In this document: piece after piece, positions 35,308 to 46,597 of the stretch
How positions within the stretch are numbered: position 1 is the stretch's first letter
How the letters are laid out: each line of letters starts with the position of its first letter
Assembly (NCBI GenBank): GCA_019426215.1
Contig: CM033400.1
Coordinates: 20,878,568 to 20,942,567 of the forward strand
From: Buddleja alternifolia
Lineage: Eukaryota; Streptophyta; Magnoliopsida; Lamiales; Scrophulariaceae
Length of the DNA stretch: 64,000 bases
Direction: 5' to 3'
Program-made: the position numbers and the translations under genes
The notes under the pieces: generated by a model
The model's database searches: none
What the model was told of the DNA's origin: nothing
The model's input: the letters and a program-made list of their open reading frames with translations, nothing else

Positions 35308-37051
35308 TGATAAGAGGCGTTTTTACGTGTTTTTAAGCCCCTTTGCATTAATGTTTTAGGTTCATTTATCGCTTGAGTGTTGCCACATGTGCATTTAATT
35401 CGTGCATTAAGTGATTTTAGGCCTTCAATGGATAGAATCGAAGAACGGGCAAAAAACGACGTATAAAACAAGTTTAGGCCAAGTTGCTTCGCACTCCCAC
35501 GCCCAAGCGCCCCTCCAACCACGCCCAAGCGCCGCTGACATCCAGTTCCGAGGATTTGCTTCGCACTCCCGCGCCTAGGCGCCATAATAATCACGCCTGG
35601 GCGCGGGTTTCGTAACACTTGCCACGGTTGAGCGCTATTTCTATACATTTCGAGACCGAATTGGACGAAGGTTTCTTCTACAAAGTTGTATATATATGTC
35701 TTAGCTTCACGTGGGAACTTGAATCATCCAAATCAGAGATCTGTGGAAAGAGTTATAAAGGAAATACGATTGCTGCACAGAAAAGTAAGAAAGCTGTCTA
35801 GACTTCGCACATACGCGCCTAGGCGCCGAAATACCCGCGCCTGGGCGCCGAAACCTCCGACATTTGATTCCTTTTAGCCAAAAGTTCAGCATTTTAAGTG
35901 GAAGGGAATCATTTAAAGCCAAGAGGTCAGCACATGTGTTGAGGGGGTGTCTTGGTTGTATTTCTTGGTAAATTTACTTTATGGAATTTTATACTACATA
36001 CTTTAGAGTAATGGAGGACACAAGAGAGGGACAACACATGGGAGGGAGGAGAATATACACCTATAAAGGCAATCATCTCTTGTATTCTTCATTATCAATT
36101 GGAAGGGGAGCCCATACTCTTCATCATTCACCATCATTCATCATCAAATTGGAGAGGGAGTGACCGATCCATAGAGGGAGAGGAGAGAATATTTTTTATT
36201 CTTGATTCATCATCACCATTGGAGAATAAAGATTCAATTGGAGTTCCATGATTATTCACTTTGGAGGGAGTTTTAATTGCTTGTTATTTCATTTATGTTT
36301 ATGAATATGTATTAATTCATTTATGTTTTTCATATTATCAATCATGAACTAAATTCATAAGACTAGGGCCATGTAAGGTCAAATTGTGATATATGCTTAT
36401 AATAGATGATTGTTGAGGTTATTCTTATATTGTTATGTGATGTGAATTGTGTTTTTGCCTATCTTGCATATACTTGATCACTATATGTTAGAATCTTATG
36501 CCTAGGTGAATATTTCGGGAGAAAATTGACTTAGGCTGCAAGAAATTCACATCATGACCCGCAACTAATGAGGAATTGCCCTAGACATAGGTAAAGATTC
36601 CCGTGTGAAGTTGTTCGATTCTAATCGAGTGAACTCTAGTACGTTAATGCATGTTTAGTGGTTAGATTTTCGGATAGGAATATTTGGGAAATCACGATCT
36701 AAGCATAGGAGTTTATACGCGAGACATCGGTTATTCTCTACCCTCGGAGCTCTCACCATAACAATATAAGTGTAATCCTTCAACAAGAACCTTTATAAGT
36801 ATATTTGATCAATTTGAACCTAGCATGTGCCTTAGTCTCCCTTTATAATTGGTTTTAAATCACTTGCTCATCTTTGTTCTTGTTCTTTACAAATTTTATT
36901 TGAATTTATTCTTACTTTGTTTATTCGCTTCATTACAAATCTTAAACTAGAATTCAAGTCCTTGTGGTTCGACAATCCGGACTTACCGTCCATTTATTAC
37001 TACACACGACTAGTGCACTTGCTACCAAGCACGTTAGCTTTTAGCGTGTCA
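35308..37051 (+). mobile_element. Solo LTR inside gag, TSD CTAGG/CCAGG
   Basis: 1744 bp, beginning TGATAAGAGGCG and ending TTAGCGTGTCA, the same family as 6223-8138. Flanks are CTAGG (35303-35307) and CCAGG (37052-37056), a 5-bp duplication with one transition. A TATAAAGG box is near 36064. Removing the LTR and one duplication leaves the surrounding gag in frame. This copy carries several GCGCC(T/C)(A/G)GGCGC palindromes in its first third that are mostly degraded in the other copy. Confidence 0.92.
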
Positions 37052-37811
37052 CCAGGTGATCATCATAAGTTCCAGCATCATTGCATGTCTGGACAAAATG
37101 CGCCACATGTTGCTTCAGATTTCCTTTGCCATCAAATTGGTGGAATTTTGGGGGTTGATAGCCACTTAGCATCTTCAGACAATCAATCCTTTGAGTGTAT
37201 GGCTTGGTATAACTCAAAGACGATTTGGAGTTGCTATCAAACTTGTCTTTGATCGTTCCCATGATAAAATCCCTCAGCCGATTGACTTGAATCGTACCAT
37301 CACATGAAACTTGAAGCTCTTCGACAATTGATTTTTCCTTCTCAACTAGGTGTTGATTCTCTGACGTCTTAGCTTCATCATGTGCCTCAACTTGTTTTTT
37401 CATGTTGCGGCTGGCTTCCACATTGTTTGCTTTATTCATCAACTTTACAATTTTGGTGTCTTGCTCTTGGACATGCTTTGTTAGCCCTTCAATAGCTTTG
37501 GCCAAGTTTACAATTTTCTCTTCCAGAGTTGTAATAATTATCATCATGACTAAAGCGACATTCGGGTAACTTGATGTGGAGCACGGAGAGAATGGCAAAG
37601 ACTTATCTCCATCATTGTCAGCTTCAATGTCAAGATGCGATGGATCCTTCTCAGTAGACTCAGATAAGGGAGCCATCTCCGAAGATGCAGCTTGTAGTTT
37701 CTTGGACATACTTCTTGTGGCAGCACCAACACTCTTGCATGTGGAATTTGAAAGACTTGAAATGGCTAGTTTGGATCCCACTACCTTCAAAGTTTTTGCT
37801 TGAGTGTTCAT
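37052..37811 (-). pseudogene. gag of the gypsy element, N-terminal part
   Basis: The likely start is the Met at 37811. The frame is open down to the solo LTR at 37051. A Ser/Thr-rich head is followed by a predicted coiled coil (about EEKIVNLAKAIEGLTKHVQE, then HLVEKEKSIVEELQVS). It leads into the capsid start YQPPKFHQFDGKGNLKQHVA, a gypsy gag hallmark. The other half is at 34767-35307. Confidence 0.88.
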
Positions 37812-37874
37812 TTGATACTTGGTGAAGGAAAGAGATGAGAGGTAGAGATTGTTCCACTGGGCGTACCAAAAATT

Positions 37875-38871
37875 TGTACACAACAAATTTTAATGTCTGT
37901 AAACAAAAACACAAAAAAATGGTGACAAATGAATTTATATTGATTAAAATAAGAATTGGAGTACAATCCCTATCTAATCCTCTGATTCTTGCTTCAAGAA
38001 CTTTGATTTGAATATTGGAGCAGAAATCACTTCTTTGATATTCTCCAATGTTGATTTGAATATTTATAACGTTGATGCGAGGGCTCGACAGCTTAATCTC
38101 GGATCAAACGATGTAAATGGTTTGGGAAAGTTGAAAGCTTCAAGGTCGACTCATCGCTTTGATCTTCCTTCAACTTGATTTGGACTTTTATAACGTTTAT
38201 TCGAGGGTTTAGCACCTTAATCTGGAATCAAATGTTATAATTTGATGAATTTTGCCAAGAACGCCTTAAAGTTTGCCTTGAACGCCTTCTTGAATTTGAA
38301 GAACTTGTAGAGAGAATTTGGAAACTTCTCTTGTTTTCTCTAGCTTAAATTTAATTTGTCCCTTCACTATGAGCTCCCAAGTACCCTATTTATAGGTGTA
38401 GGATGGAGAAGCCACAAATCTTTAAACACCTTTGATAATTATCTCTTTAATTTTTGTATTTATTAAGAGATAAATATCAATTACTTTTTGAACCATTTGA
38501 TTGGCTAATATTTGATGAGGATGAATTTAATGGATATTATCTCTTTAATATCTATATTAATTTAAAAAAATAAATATCAATTACTTTGGAGTCATTTCAT
38601 TGACTAACATATCCACTTGGCGTAGTGTGATTGGTCGTTGGCTTCTTTACTGCAAGACATAATTTGATTGGCTGGACCACCTCAATTTGACATGTGGCGC
38701 GATTTGATTTGCCAATAAAATAAATATTAAAATATCAATTAAATCAATTCTTTAATTTTGAAATTAAATTTGATAAATCCCAAAATATAAATTAAAAGAC
38801 TTAAATTGATAATTAATATATTATTTACCACTTGTCATCATTTGATTGGACATAAAATTATTTTGTCTACA
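37875..38871 (-). repeat. 5' LTR of the gag-only gypsy element
   Basis: 997 bp, with ends TGTACACAAC and TTGTCTACA. The sequence just inside it (GGGCGTACCAAAAATT on the plus strand) is where the primer site should be. Its complement TTTGGTACGCCCAGTGG resembles primer-region sequences of other non-autonomous plant LTR elements. Confidence 0.88.
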
Positions 38872-39199
38872 ATGATTTTTACTAAAATTGTGGTACACTT
38901 TATTTTAATGAAGTTCTTATGATATTTGATTATTACTTTACTACTATTATTTCATATTTTTCACAGTAGGTTTTAGTCATTCTATTCAACAAGATTCATT
39001 ATGCATATATTAATGTAAAAAATACAAAATTATTATATTTAAAGTTATACAAAGTTTTATTGTAAATTTTCAAACATTTTTATAAATGTCCATGATTTCT
39101 TTAAAATCGAAAATGAAATTTTGAATATTCCCAAAAATTTCATAAATTTACTACCCCGGTATCGACACCGATACCGAGATTTAATACCTTGGTTATGAG

Positions 39200-39678
39200 G
39201 ATGTGGAGAAATCCTATCAACCCATGCAACACTTAGGCAGGCAGGAGGTGTAAGCTTCTTTTTTTTGGTTACAGGTTGTAAGCTTTTAATCTGCTTCTTA
39301 TCATCCAACAATATCTTTTTCTTAGAAATTATAATTTGGTCCTTGTACCTTTCTAGTTTTACAATTTGACCCCAATTATATATGAAACGTGCAGTTCAGA
39401 CCACTAGACATGATATCCACCTTCCAATTCCGTCATGAAATGTATAATCTATTTAATATATGTCCACCAAAATTCAAATTGGTCTTTTTCCTTTCTAATA
39501 TTTCACTTTGATCCTCAAATTTTTGGAGAATCTTTTCTTTGACCCAAATTTCACAAAAGCTTCTACGAAATATTTTAACGATAAAGAATGTCCCCAAGAA
39601 CGAATAGACCACATCTATCACCTACTTCACTTTAGTCTAAGTAGACACTATAATCGTATAATAGTCATCAATACGGTA
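39200..39678 (-). repeat. Right arm of the long inverted repeat, outer part
   Basis: Imperfect reverse complement of about 28079-28530, ending GTCATCAATACG near 39677. It continues the inner right arm across the hAT insertion. Confidence 0.78.
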
Positions 39679-39699
39679 ATCAAAAATAAGCAAAACGTG

Positions 39700-40121
39700 G
39701 AATAATAATATTTTTGTGCCCATGGTCATTTTTTTAGAATTACTTTTAACAATGATAAAGATAATTGAAAATGTGGAAAAAAAAGAAGGAAATTATGGAA
39801 ACACTAAAATGCTTTGGAGAATTTGGGGATTTTGTGTCCTACAAATGATACTCTCATCCTTAAACTATTTTACCGCTAATAAAAGTAATGCAAAACAGAG
39901 ATTTGTGGTTATAATATTGTTCTCGACTCATATGGCGACCAAGTATGTGATAGAGTTGTACTCGACTCGCTAATTAGACAAGATCTTTCATAACAATAAA
40001 TTTTACTGTAACAGTCTTATTTATTACAAAGTCATGTGAAATAATGAAATTATATATCTTTAATAGACCGTTGAATCACGCATAGCAATGGAGCACAGTT
40101 GTATCTGGGAGGTGACTATAA
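39700..40121. other. AT-rich spacer
   Basis: No gene or repeat is recognised between the inverted-repeat arm and the Mutator-like element. The ORF at 39716-39973 has no recognisable domain. Confidence 0.5.
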
Positions 40122-40130
40122 TTCTAAAAT

Positions 40131-40235
40131 GGGATAATTATAATTTACCCCCTGTGTTAGCCCAAAATTGCTAAATAGGCGAAAATGCACCCCTGTTATG
40201 TTTTGATTAGCTCAGTTTCCACTTCCGTCTGTCAG
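40131..40235 (+). repeat. Left terminal inverted repeat of the MULE
   Basis: GGGATAATTATAATTTACCC with following blocks that pair with 46600-46737. The right copy has an extra ~15 bases (ATATACCCCCCCTCTG type) between blocks. Confidence 0.85.
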
Positions 40236-41054
40236 ACCTAACATCGTTAACTTTTTCTTTGTTTTGCCCATTTTACCCTTATGCTTAAGTAAATTGGAAA
40301 AAAAAGGGTCCTTTCAGATTCACCCTCATTCGAAGAGAGAGAAACATAAAAGAGATGATGTTAGGGTTTTTCAAGAGGGAAATCACGAAATCCAAGTTTT
40401 AGGCCAGAAAATCACTGATTAATCCAAGAAAAATGTTTAGGGTGCAACATACATACGACTAGAGACCAAAATCTTAATATTTGACACAAAATTTTAGGCC
40501 AGTGATAAACTAGAGTTTTGTTCTTGAGGATTTTGAGAAGTTTGGTGGGTTTGGTGTTTCAATCAGTTGAAAAGCAAGAATTTCTACTGATTAAAAGTGC
40601 GAAGGGGTTATTAGGTTCCATGTATACCCATTTGTGACTTGGAAGCTACTTTCACACACACTGAAAGAGTAAGTTCGCAGTTATAGTTCCCCTTTTTTTT
40701 TTTCAATTCCATGATTTTGAGTTGTTTGTGCAATAATATAAGTCGAATGTTGAATTTTATAACCACTTTTTAATTGGTTTGTTGTTCTGTTTGTTTTAAG
40801 GGGAACTAGGGTTTGCTCATAGAACCTTCTTGTTGATTCCAGCGTCATTTGTTGGCGCTTTATCTCAAAAATTGCGGTTGTAAGTGATTCACTATCTTAC
40901 TTTAACTTTTGAAGTTGGTTTTGTTCCCCATCTGTATGCAAACTGTGTTTTAATTGTCAAATGTGTTGATATATGCGTGTGTCTGAGTGACTCTTGAGAA
41001 CTTGGTCTCATTTTTCTGCTCATTGTGTTGTTGAAGTCAATTTTGAATCTCTGT

Positions 41055-41225
41055 GTTGGTTCCCATGTAGATGAATTTGATTCCTTATTATAATATATTG
41101 GTCCCCATGTACTTGACATGTTGAGTAGTGGTAATTCTCTTTTGTAATATGTTGGTCCCCATGTACTTGACATGGTGTGTAAAAAAATTAGATTCCTTTT
41201 TTGTATTTGTTTGTCCCCATGTTGT
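41055..41225 (+). repeat. ~55-bp tandem repeat in the MULE leader
   Basis: TTGGTCCCCATGTACTTGAC recurs at about 41098 and 41152. More divergent copies (GGTTCCCATGTAG, TTTGTCCCCATGTTG) lie at about 41058 and 41210. It sits in the likely 5' UTR or first intron of the transposase gene. Confidence 0.7.
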
Positions 41226-41849
41226 GTCATGTTTCTTTAAGACAACTTGTGTAGTCTTAATATATGATATAATTGTTTATGTATTTGAAATAACTATTAT
41301 TTATGAATGTGGGACCCAATGTTTATGACTTTCTGTAAATGTAATTAAATTATGCAACATGTAACTAAGTTAGGACTTTCTATTAATAAATTAGGATAGT
41401 TTCAGTTATGCAAATGTAATTAAGTGTTTCTATGTGATTATCATGTGCAGATAATGTCTCTACTTGACTATGTTGATTTTGATGTGTGGGTGGGTGGGGT
41501 AATTGATTGGCATCCTCATGTTAGATATGTAGGGGGTATTAGGATGTTATTCTCAAACATAGATAACGATAGATTATTCTATGCTGATTTTTATGATATG
41601 TATGCAAAGGCAGGGGGAAATGGTCTAATATTCTAGTTTACACTTGTGTGCCTAGTTAACTCTTGGACAAGGGCATAAGAAAAGTAGAAGGGGATGCAGG
41701 TGTGTTGCAACTGATTAGGTCTTATATGAGTTGTTCCAATTTATATTGTTAAATCATTGGCTCCACTTCTAGCAGTTGATACAGAAGGCATCATTATTGA
41801 GAAGGTTGACACAGTACCTGTATTGCCCTGAGATATGAATGGACCTGGT

Positions 41850-42120
41850 GACATTAATGTTGATGAAAGCATTAATGTTCCTGAAAACATTAATGTTGCT
41901 AAACATTAATGTCACTAAGGTCATTGATGTTACAGAAAACATTGATGGTATTTCTAATAACATTGATGTTAATGAAAATGTTGATTTTACTGAAAATGTT
42001 GATGAAAATGTTAATTAAAATGTTGATGAAAATGTTGATGGTAATGTTGATGTTACTGAAAATGTTAATGAAAATGTTGAGGAAAACATCAATGTTGAAA
42101 AACACATCAATGTTGGGGGT
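41850..42120 (+). repeat. 12-bp repeat (AATGTTGATGAA type) in the transposase linker
   Basis: More than 15 degenerate copies of AATGTTGATGAA / AACATTAATGTT. In the transposase frame they give an acidic Asn-Val-Asp-Glu run. Both strands are open here, so overlapping ORFs on both strands are artefacts of the repeat. Confidence 0.85.
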
Positions 42121-44453
42121 GATCATGAGGGTGGTGTTGGGTGTGATAGTGAGGGTGATGAGGATAAGTCAGATACATCATCCATATCAGACTGCCACTC
42201 ATGGATGTTAGAAGACTTGGAGGGGCCCCAAGATGATGATATCTTTGCTGACAAGCCTGCTGATCATGCCCTAAAAATTTTCAAAACCTTGAGAGCCTAT
42301 TTAAGAGATAAAAAAACAAAAGGGGGCACAAGAAAAAGAACAATTGGAAAAAAATAAATAAAATGAGGGCTGGTATAGTGAGGCTGAGGATGAAGAAGAA
42401 CTCCAGTCTTTGAAAGGGAGTGATGATTAGGGTAAGGTGCATCCTGTCTGGAATGACAGGATGAAAATATAGAAGCCTGACTAGTTTGTTGGCTTGAAAC
42501 TCATCACAAAGCAAAAATATAGAGAGGTGTTAAGGGATTTGGCTGTAAGAAAGGGGTGGGACTTGAAATTAATAAAAAATGAAAAGAAAGTAATATTTGC
42601 TACATGTAAAAAGGGGTGTGACTGGACAATTAGGGTTTTTCCCATAATGAAAAGAACCACATACCAGATAGAATCCATAAAAGGAAAGCATAATTGTTCA
42701 CATAGTGTAGAAAATAGACAGGCAAATTATAAATACATTGGTATGAAGATCCTTGATTTTGTTAGGGATAATTCAATTGTGGGTCTGGATTCATTGGGAA
42801 AAAAATCCAGAGGGTGGTTGAAGTGGAATGCAGTATGTTTAAAGTATATAGAGCTAAGAAATATGCATTGGAACTGTTAACTGGTGATATAAAAAAGCAA
42901 TTTGATAGGTTGTATGATTACTCGGAAACTGTAGTGAAACACAACTCAGGTAGTTCTATGATTGTTCAATTGGATAGGACATTAACTCCCCCACTGTTCC
43001 AAAGAATGTACTTTTGTTTACATGGGCTCAAGTAGGGGTTTTTGGATGGGTGCAGACCAATAATTGGTCTTGATGGATGCTTCGTGAAAGGCATCTTCAA
43101 GGGCCAGTTATTGTTTGCAGTTGGAAGGGATGGGAATGACAATATATATCCTATTGCTATGGCTTATGTTGAGGTCAAAAAATTTGAGACTTGGGATTGT
43201 TTTTTGAATCTGTTACTTAGGGATATAGGATCACAGAGAGAGAAAGGTTGGGCCTTTATTTCTGATAGGTAAAAGAGGTTAGTTGAAGTTGTACATAAGG
43301 TGGTTCCTAATGCAGAGCATAGATTCTGCCTAAGACATATGTACAACAATTTTAAGGGGAAATTTAGGGGGCAGGAACTGAAAAGATTATTTTGGAAGGC
43401 AGCTAGCACCTATAATGTGAAGTAGCACCAGAGGGTAATGAAGGAGATTGAGAGGGTGCACCCAAAAAGAGGGCAGGCACAAACTCCATTTAAGTGGCTT
43501 AATAAGATACCTGTTGTACACTGGGTAAGATGTTTTTTCCCTTCTAGGACCAAATGTGATGTAATTGTCAATAACATCACAGAATCTTTCAATAGCTACA
43601 TATTGGATGCAAGGGATAAACCAATTATTGAGATGTTTAAGTGGATTAGGAGATTAGTCTAGAATCCAAACAAAGAAGGAGAGGATGGAGAGGTATAAAG
43701 GGGTAGTTTGTCCTAATATATTGAAAAAAAATAGAGAAACAAAGGTTTGAAAGTAGGAACTGTTTTGCACACTATGGGGTGATGGTAAATATGAGGTGAA
43801 AAGGTACTTGGAAACCCACATTGTTTTCCTCAGAGATAGACACTGCAGTTGTGGAATGTTCCAGCTAGTGGGCTACCCCTATTTTCATGCCATTGCTGCA
43901 TGTAATTACCATAGATTAGAAGCAGAGGATTTTGTGGATGACTACCTTAAGAAAGACACATACTTGAGAGTATATAGGCACATGATAAATCCAGTGCCTG
44001 GAATGCATGAATTTGAGGAGTCATCCCTTGGTTCAATCTATCCTCCACATGTGAAGATAAGAGCAGGGAGACCAAAAACAAAAAGGATAAAGGATGCCAA
44101 TGACACCAACCCATCTGTTGTGTCAAGAAGGGGATTCACTCACATATGTGGTATATGTGGTGAAATAGGTCAAAATAGAGTAGGATGCCCACTTAGGCCA
44201 GGAGCCCCAGAGGTACATGTCTCACAATTTTAATTTTTTTTCTTGTTCAATTTATGTATTTTGAACTGTCTAATGTACTTGTATTTTTTGTGTGTAGCCT
44301 GCAGCAGCTAATGCAGATGAGCAGATGCCCCCTCAATCTTCAAAGAGTGCCCCAACTGATGCCTAGTCCACATTTGTTGATGTATTATATTAGTAATATA
44401 TAATATAATATTCATTTATTATAATTCATAACAAAAACATACTTAAGTTGATG

Positions 44454-45115
44454 GTTTAATGTTGTAGGACTGTACCCAATCTACTCCACAACACCCCCCC
44501 CCCCCAAAGTCTACTCAAAGTTCCTCATTTAATCCACAACAACCCCAATCTGCCCCACAGGTAATGTGTAACATCATACGTGTTATCTATCTGATAATTT
44601 CTTCATTATTACATAGTTTATATTTATTTCAAAGAACCGTTTAATGTTGTAGGTGCTCCCACAATCTGAAGTACCACCTCAGTCTGTACCACAATTTGCT
44701 ACAGAGTCTGGTGAAGTACTACCCCAATCTACCACAGAGTCTGTTGAGGTAATTTTATGATGTTTTGCTGAGTTAAATCCAAAGTTTTATTTCATGCTTA
44801 GTGAAGAACCATTTAATGTTGTAGATGGCCCCACAGTCTGTTCCAGAGGATCATGATTTCATTGAAGTTGAGGTAATTATAATTGGTGTGCTAAAATTTT
44901 ATTTCTTATTTAGTTAGTCTAATATATGAGTTTTTAAAGATAGATATTGTATTATTTTGTAGGTGCCACCAGAGTATTATCAAGAAGGTTTTGAAGCATC
45001 TTCTCAATGAACAGTTCAGTCGAAGGTATTAGTAATTATTGTGAACTAGTTTAATCAAGATAACAATATAAAACTTTTATTCTGCATTATAACTTAAGTC
45101 ATTTTTGTATAGGTC
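44454..45115 (+). repeat. Tandemly duplicated intron-exon units in the transposase tail
   Basis: The acceptor-like run TTTAATGTTGTAG occurs three times (ending at 44467, 44652 and 44824, spacing 185 and 172 bases). Each copy is followed by a short Pro-Gln-Ser-rich exon-like block that ends in GGTAAT or GGTATT donor-like sequence. Two more such blocks follow at about 44963 and 45114 with different acceptors. A run of 12 or more C lies near 44494. Confidence 0.65.
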
Positions 45116-45898
45116 CCTACAATATGTCCAATTAAATCTCCAAAAGGGAGAAAACAGCAGAAACCATTGTTCTTGTCTAGCAAACTTCAGAGGATGAAGT
45201 AGCATTTAAACCCTACTCCTAGTCATGCATTTAAGAGACCCTATTGTACAGGGAGTAGGGAAAATGTGACTTCAATGGTAAGAGAAGTGGTTGACTCATA
45301 CAAGCTAAAAAACACTTCTGATGGTGCAACTTCAATGGCCACAACCACCTCTGCAACCCCATCAATGAAAAAGAATGCATCATCATCAATGCAAAGGACT
45401 GCTTCTTCACATCAGACTTCAAGGCTAAAAAATCTTCTTCATATGTCGATAAAAAATGATTGATGCCTCATTGGATAGTATTTCTTAGGTTGAAGAAACT
45501 TTTTTGAACAATTCAACAAATTTTTGGTGTAATTGGTCATTTACAAAGTAGAATTGACTTTTGTAGTACTTTTTGTGCAGTGCAGACTGTTGGATTGGAA
45601 ACATTGTCCTTTTTTGGCTTTGTGCTTGTGCAAACATTAGGGAAACCATGTAGTTATTTGTTAGCTGTTTTGTTTGTGATGTGCACAAAGGATATCATGT
45701 AGTTATGGATTGAGCATGATTAATGGCCAAGTTAAGTTATGTTTTTTTGTCATTTGTGTTGTGTTGTGTTGCACAAACAATAAGTAATTGTCATTTGTTG
45801 TTTTGTTGCAATTTTTAGGTTTAAAGTACCACACATATATAGTAGACAGGAATTAAAATTCATTGAAATTGAATCAGGTTCCATACATAAATCGTAAA

Positions 45899-46321
45899 CT
45901 AATTCAAAATTACAACAATTAACAAACAAAGGACCACAAAACATAAAGTTTTAATCATCCCTTGTTGTGACTCTAAATGCTTAATTTTGGATGTTAATTC
46001 CTGGAAAATGGAAATCAATTCGGTAGCATATTTTTCTTCCATCCCGGATCGATTATATCGAACTTCTTCTTCCAATGAATTTGGTACTTCGTCTGGTTGT
46101 GAATTCTGCGAAGATAGATTGATAGGATCTAGCCAAGCAAAGTATTTGCATGTATTGGTTCTACAATTGCGGAACAGTTTCCCCTCTGTTTCTTTCGTTG
46201 GACCAACAACAAGAATAGCAATATTTTTTTTGCAATAATATTTAGGGTTTTTATACCTCAAATCCACAATATCATCTCTCATAGAAGATGATTTTCCAGA
46301 TCTTCGAGTTGTAGATGACAT
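45899..46321 (-). CDS. Small GRF-type zinc-finger protein with C-terminal membrane helix, carried by the MULE
   Basis: An intact 140-aa frame, taking the Met at 46321 (MSSTTRRSGKS) as start; an in-frame Met lies 11 codons upstream at 46354. A Ser/Arg-rich head leads to a GRF-like zinc finger, YYCKKNIAILVV ... EGKLFRNCRTNTCKYFAWLD. The GR-x-F-x2-C and C-x-[FY]-F-x-W-x-D pattern is recognisable, but only three Cys are seen where four are usual. A coiled coil (ELISIFQELTSKIKHLESQQ) and a hydrophobic C-terminus (LCFVVLCLLIVVIL) follow. This layout matches the short plant GRF proteins annotated like Arabidopsis At4g04775. It faces the transposase gene and its promoter would lie in the right terminal repeat. 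Function is unknown. Confidence 0.7.
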   Translation of the reverse strand: MSSTTRRSGKSSSMRDDIVDLRYKNPKYYCKKNIAILVVGPTKETEGKLFRNCRTNTCKYFAWLDPINLSSQNSQPDEVPNSLEEEVRYNRSGMEEKYATELISIFQELTSKIKHLESQQGMIKTLCFVVLCLLIVVILN

Positions 46322-46597
46322 TCTAGCATTAGAAAACATAAAAATGAAGAACAATTATATCTAAACTTATTTCATATAATTAAAAATATTTAGCAATACC
46401 TGTTATTTGGATGATAGAGGGCGCTTAAATTTCAGAGAGGGCTATTTTTTTTACACTGAAAAATGAAGAAAAATAGTGTTGGGGAAGGTCATCTTTATGT
46501 ATAGGTAACATAAGGGTATTTATGTCATTTGCCATTGTAATTCAGTGGCAGAAACAGAGAAAAAACATCCCCAAACGCACAACTCGTGCGTGAATCC

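Larger units (their letters stand above)
31836..38871 (-). mobile_element. Gag-only gypsy retrotransposon (TR-GAG-like) with antisense plant-mobile-domain gene, TSD ATGAT
   Basis: On the plus strand the element starts TGCACACAAC (31836) and ends TTTTGTCTACA (38871). ATGAT flanks it exactly at 31831-31835 and 38872-38876. Sequence transcribed from the minus strand gives 5' LTR (38871-37875), gag (37811 down to about 34767, split by a solo LTR), a ~50-bp minisatellite, and the 3' LTR (down to 31836). No protease, reverse transcriptase, RNase H or integrase is visible. The space normally used by pol holds a plant-mobile-domain coding remnant in the opposite orientation. Gag-only LTR elements have been described in plants as TR-GAG. 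Confidence 0.85.
31359..39191. mobile_element. Non-autonomous hAT-like element, TSD GTTATGAG
   Basis: The ends are CAGGGTCTTAAATTTCG (31359-31375) and the reverse complement of CAAGGTATTAAATCTCGG (39174-39191). An exact 8-bp duplication GTTATGAG lies at 31351-31358 and 39192-39199. The CAGGG-type ends and 8-bp duplication are hAT hallmarks. The hAT sequence itself is only about 0.8 kb (31359-31830 and 38877-39191). It has subterminal repeats of CGAAATTTCGACCGAAA type and no transposase. The LTR element 31836-38871 is inserted inside it. Confidence 0.85.
41454..45463 (+). pseudogene. mudrA-type MULE transposase (decayed)
   Basis: An N-terminal block (DVWVGGVIDWHPHVRYVGG, 41484-41540) is of the PB1-like type found in plant MULE proteins. 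A low-complexity 12-bp repeat region encoding an acidic Asn/Val/Asp/Glu linker follows (41850-42120). The MuDR DNA-binding domain is at 42494-42790 (KGWDLKLIKNEKK, CKKGCDWTIRV). The MULE DDE domain has IGLDGCFVKGIFKGQLL (first Asp, about 43063), FISDR (second Asp, about 43256) and ITESFNSYI (Glu, about 43577). A SWIM zinc finger has CSCG ... HAIAAC (43838-43900), and a CCHC-like knuckle (CGICGEIGQNRVGC) lies near 44150-44190. Stops at 43033, 43270, about 43423 and 43660 and frameshifts near 42800 and 43700 inactivate it. The tail is split into small exon-like units (44290-45463). Confidence 0.92.

Noticed and set aside
37576..37803. Plus-strand ORF over gag
   Set aside because: It is antisense to the gag frame of the gypsy element and has no recognisable domain.
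39716..39973. 85-codon ORF between the inverted repeat and the MULE
   Set aside because: No domain, low-complexity composition, and AT-rich non-coding context.
41899..42211. Open frames on both strands rich in Ile/Asn or Met/Leu
   Set aside because: They are products of the 12-bp repeat inside the transposase gene.
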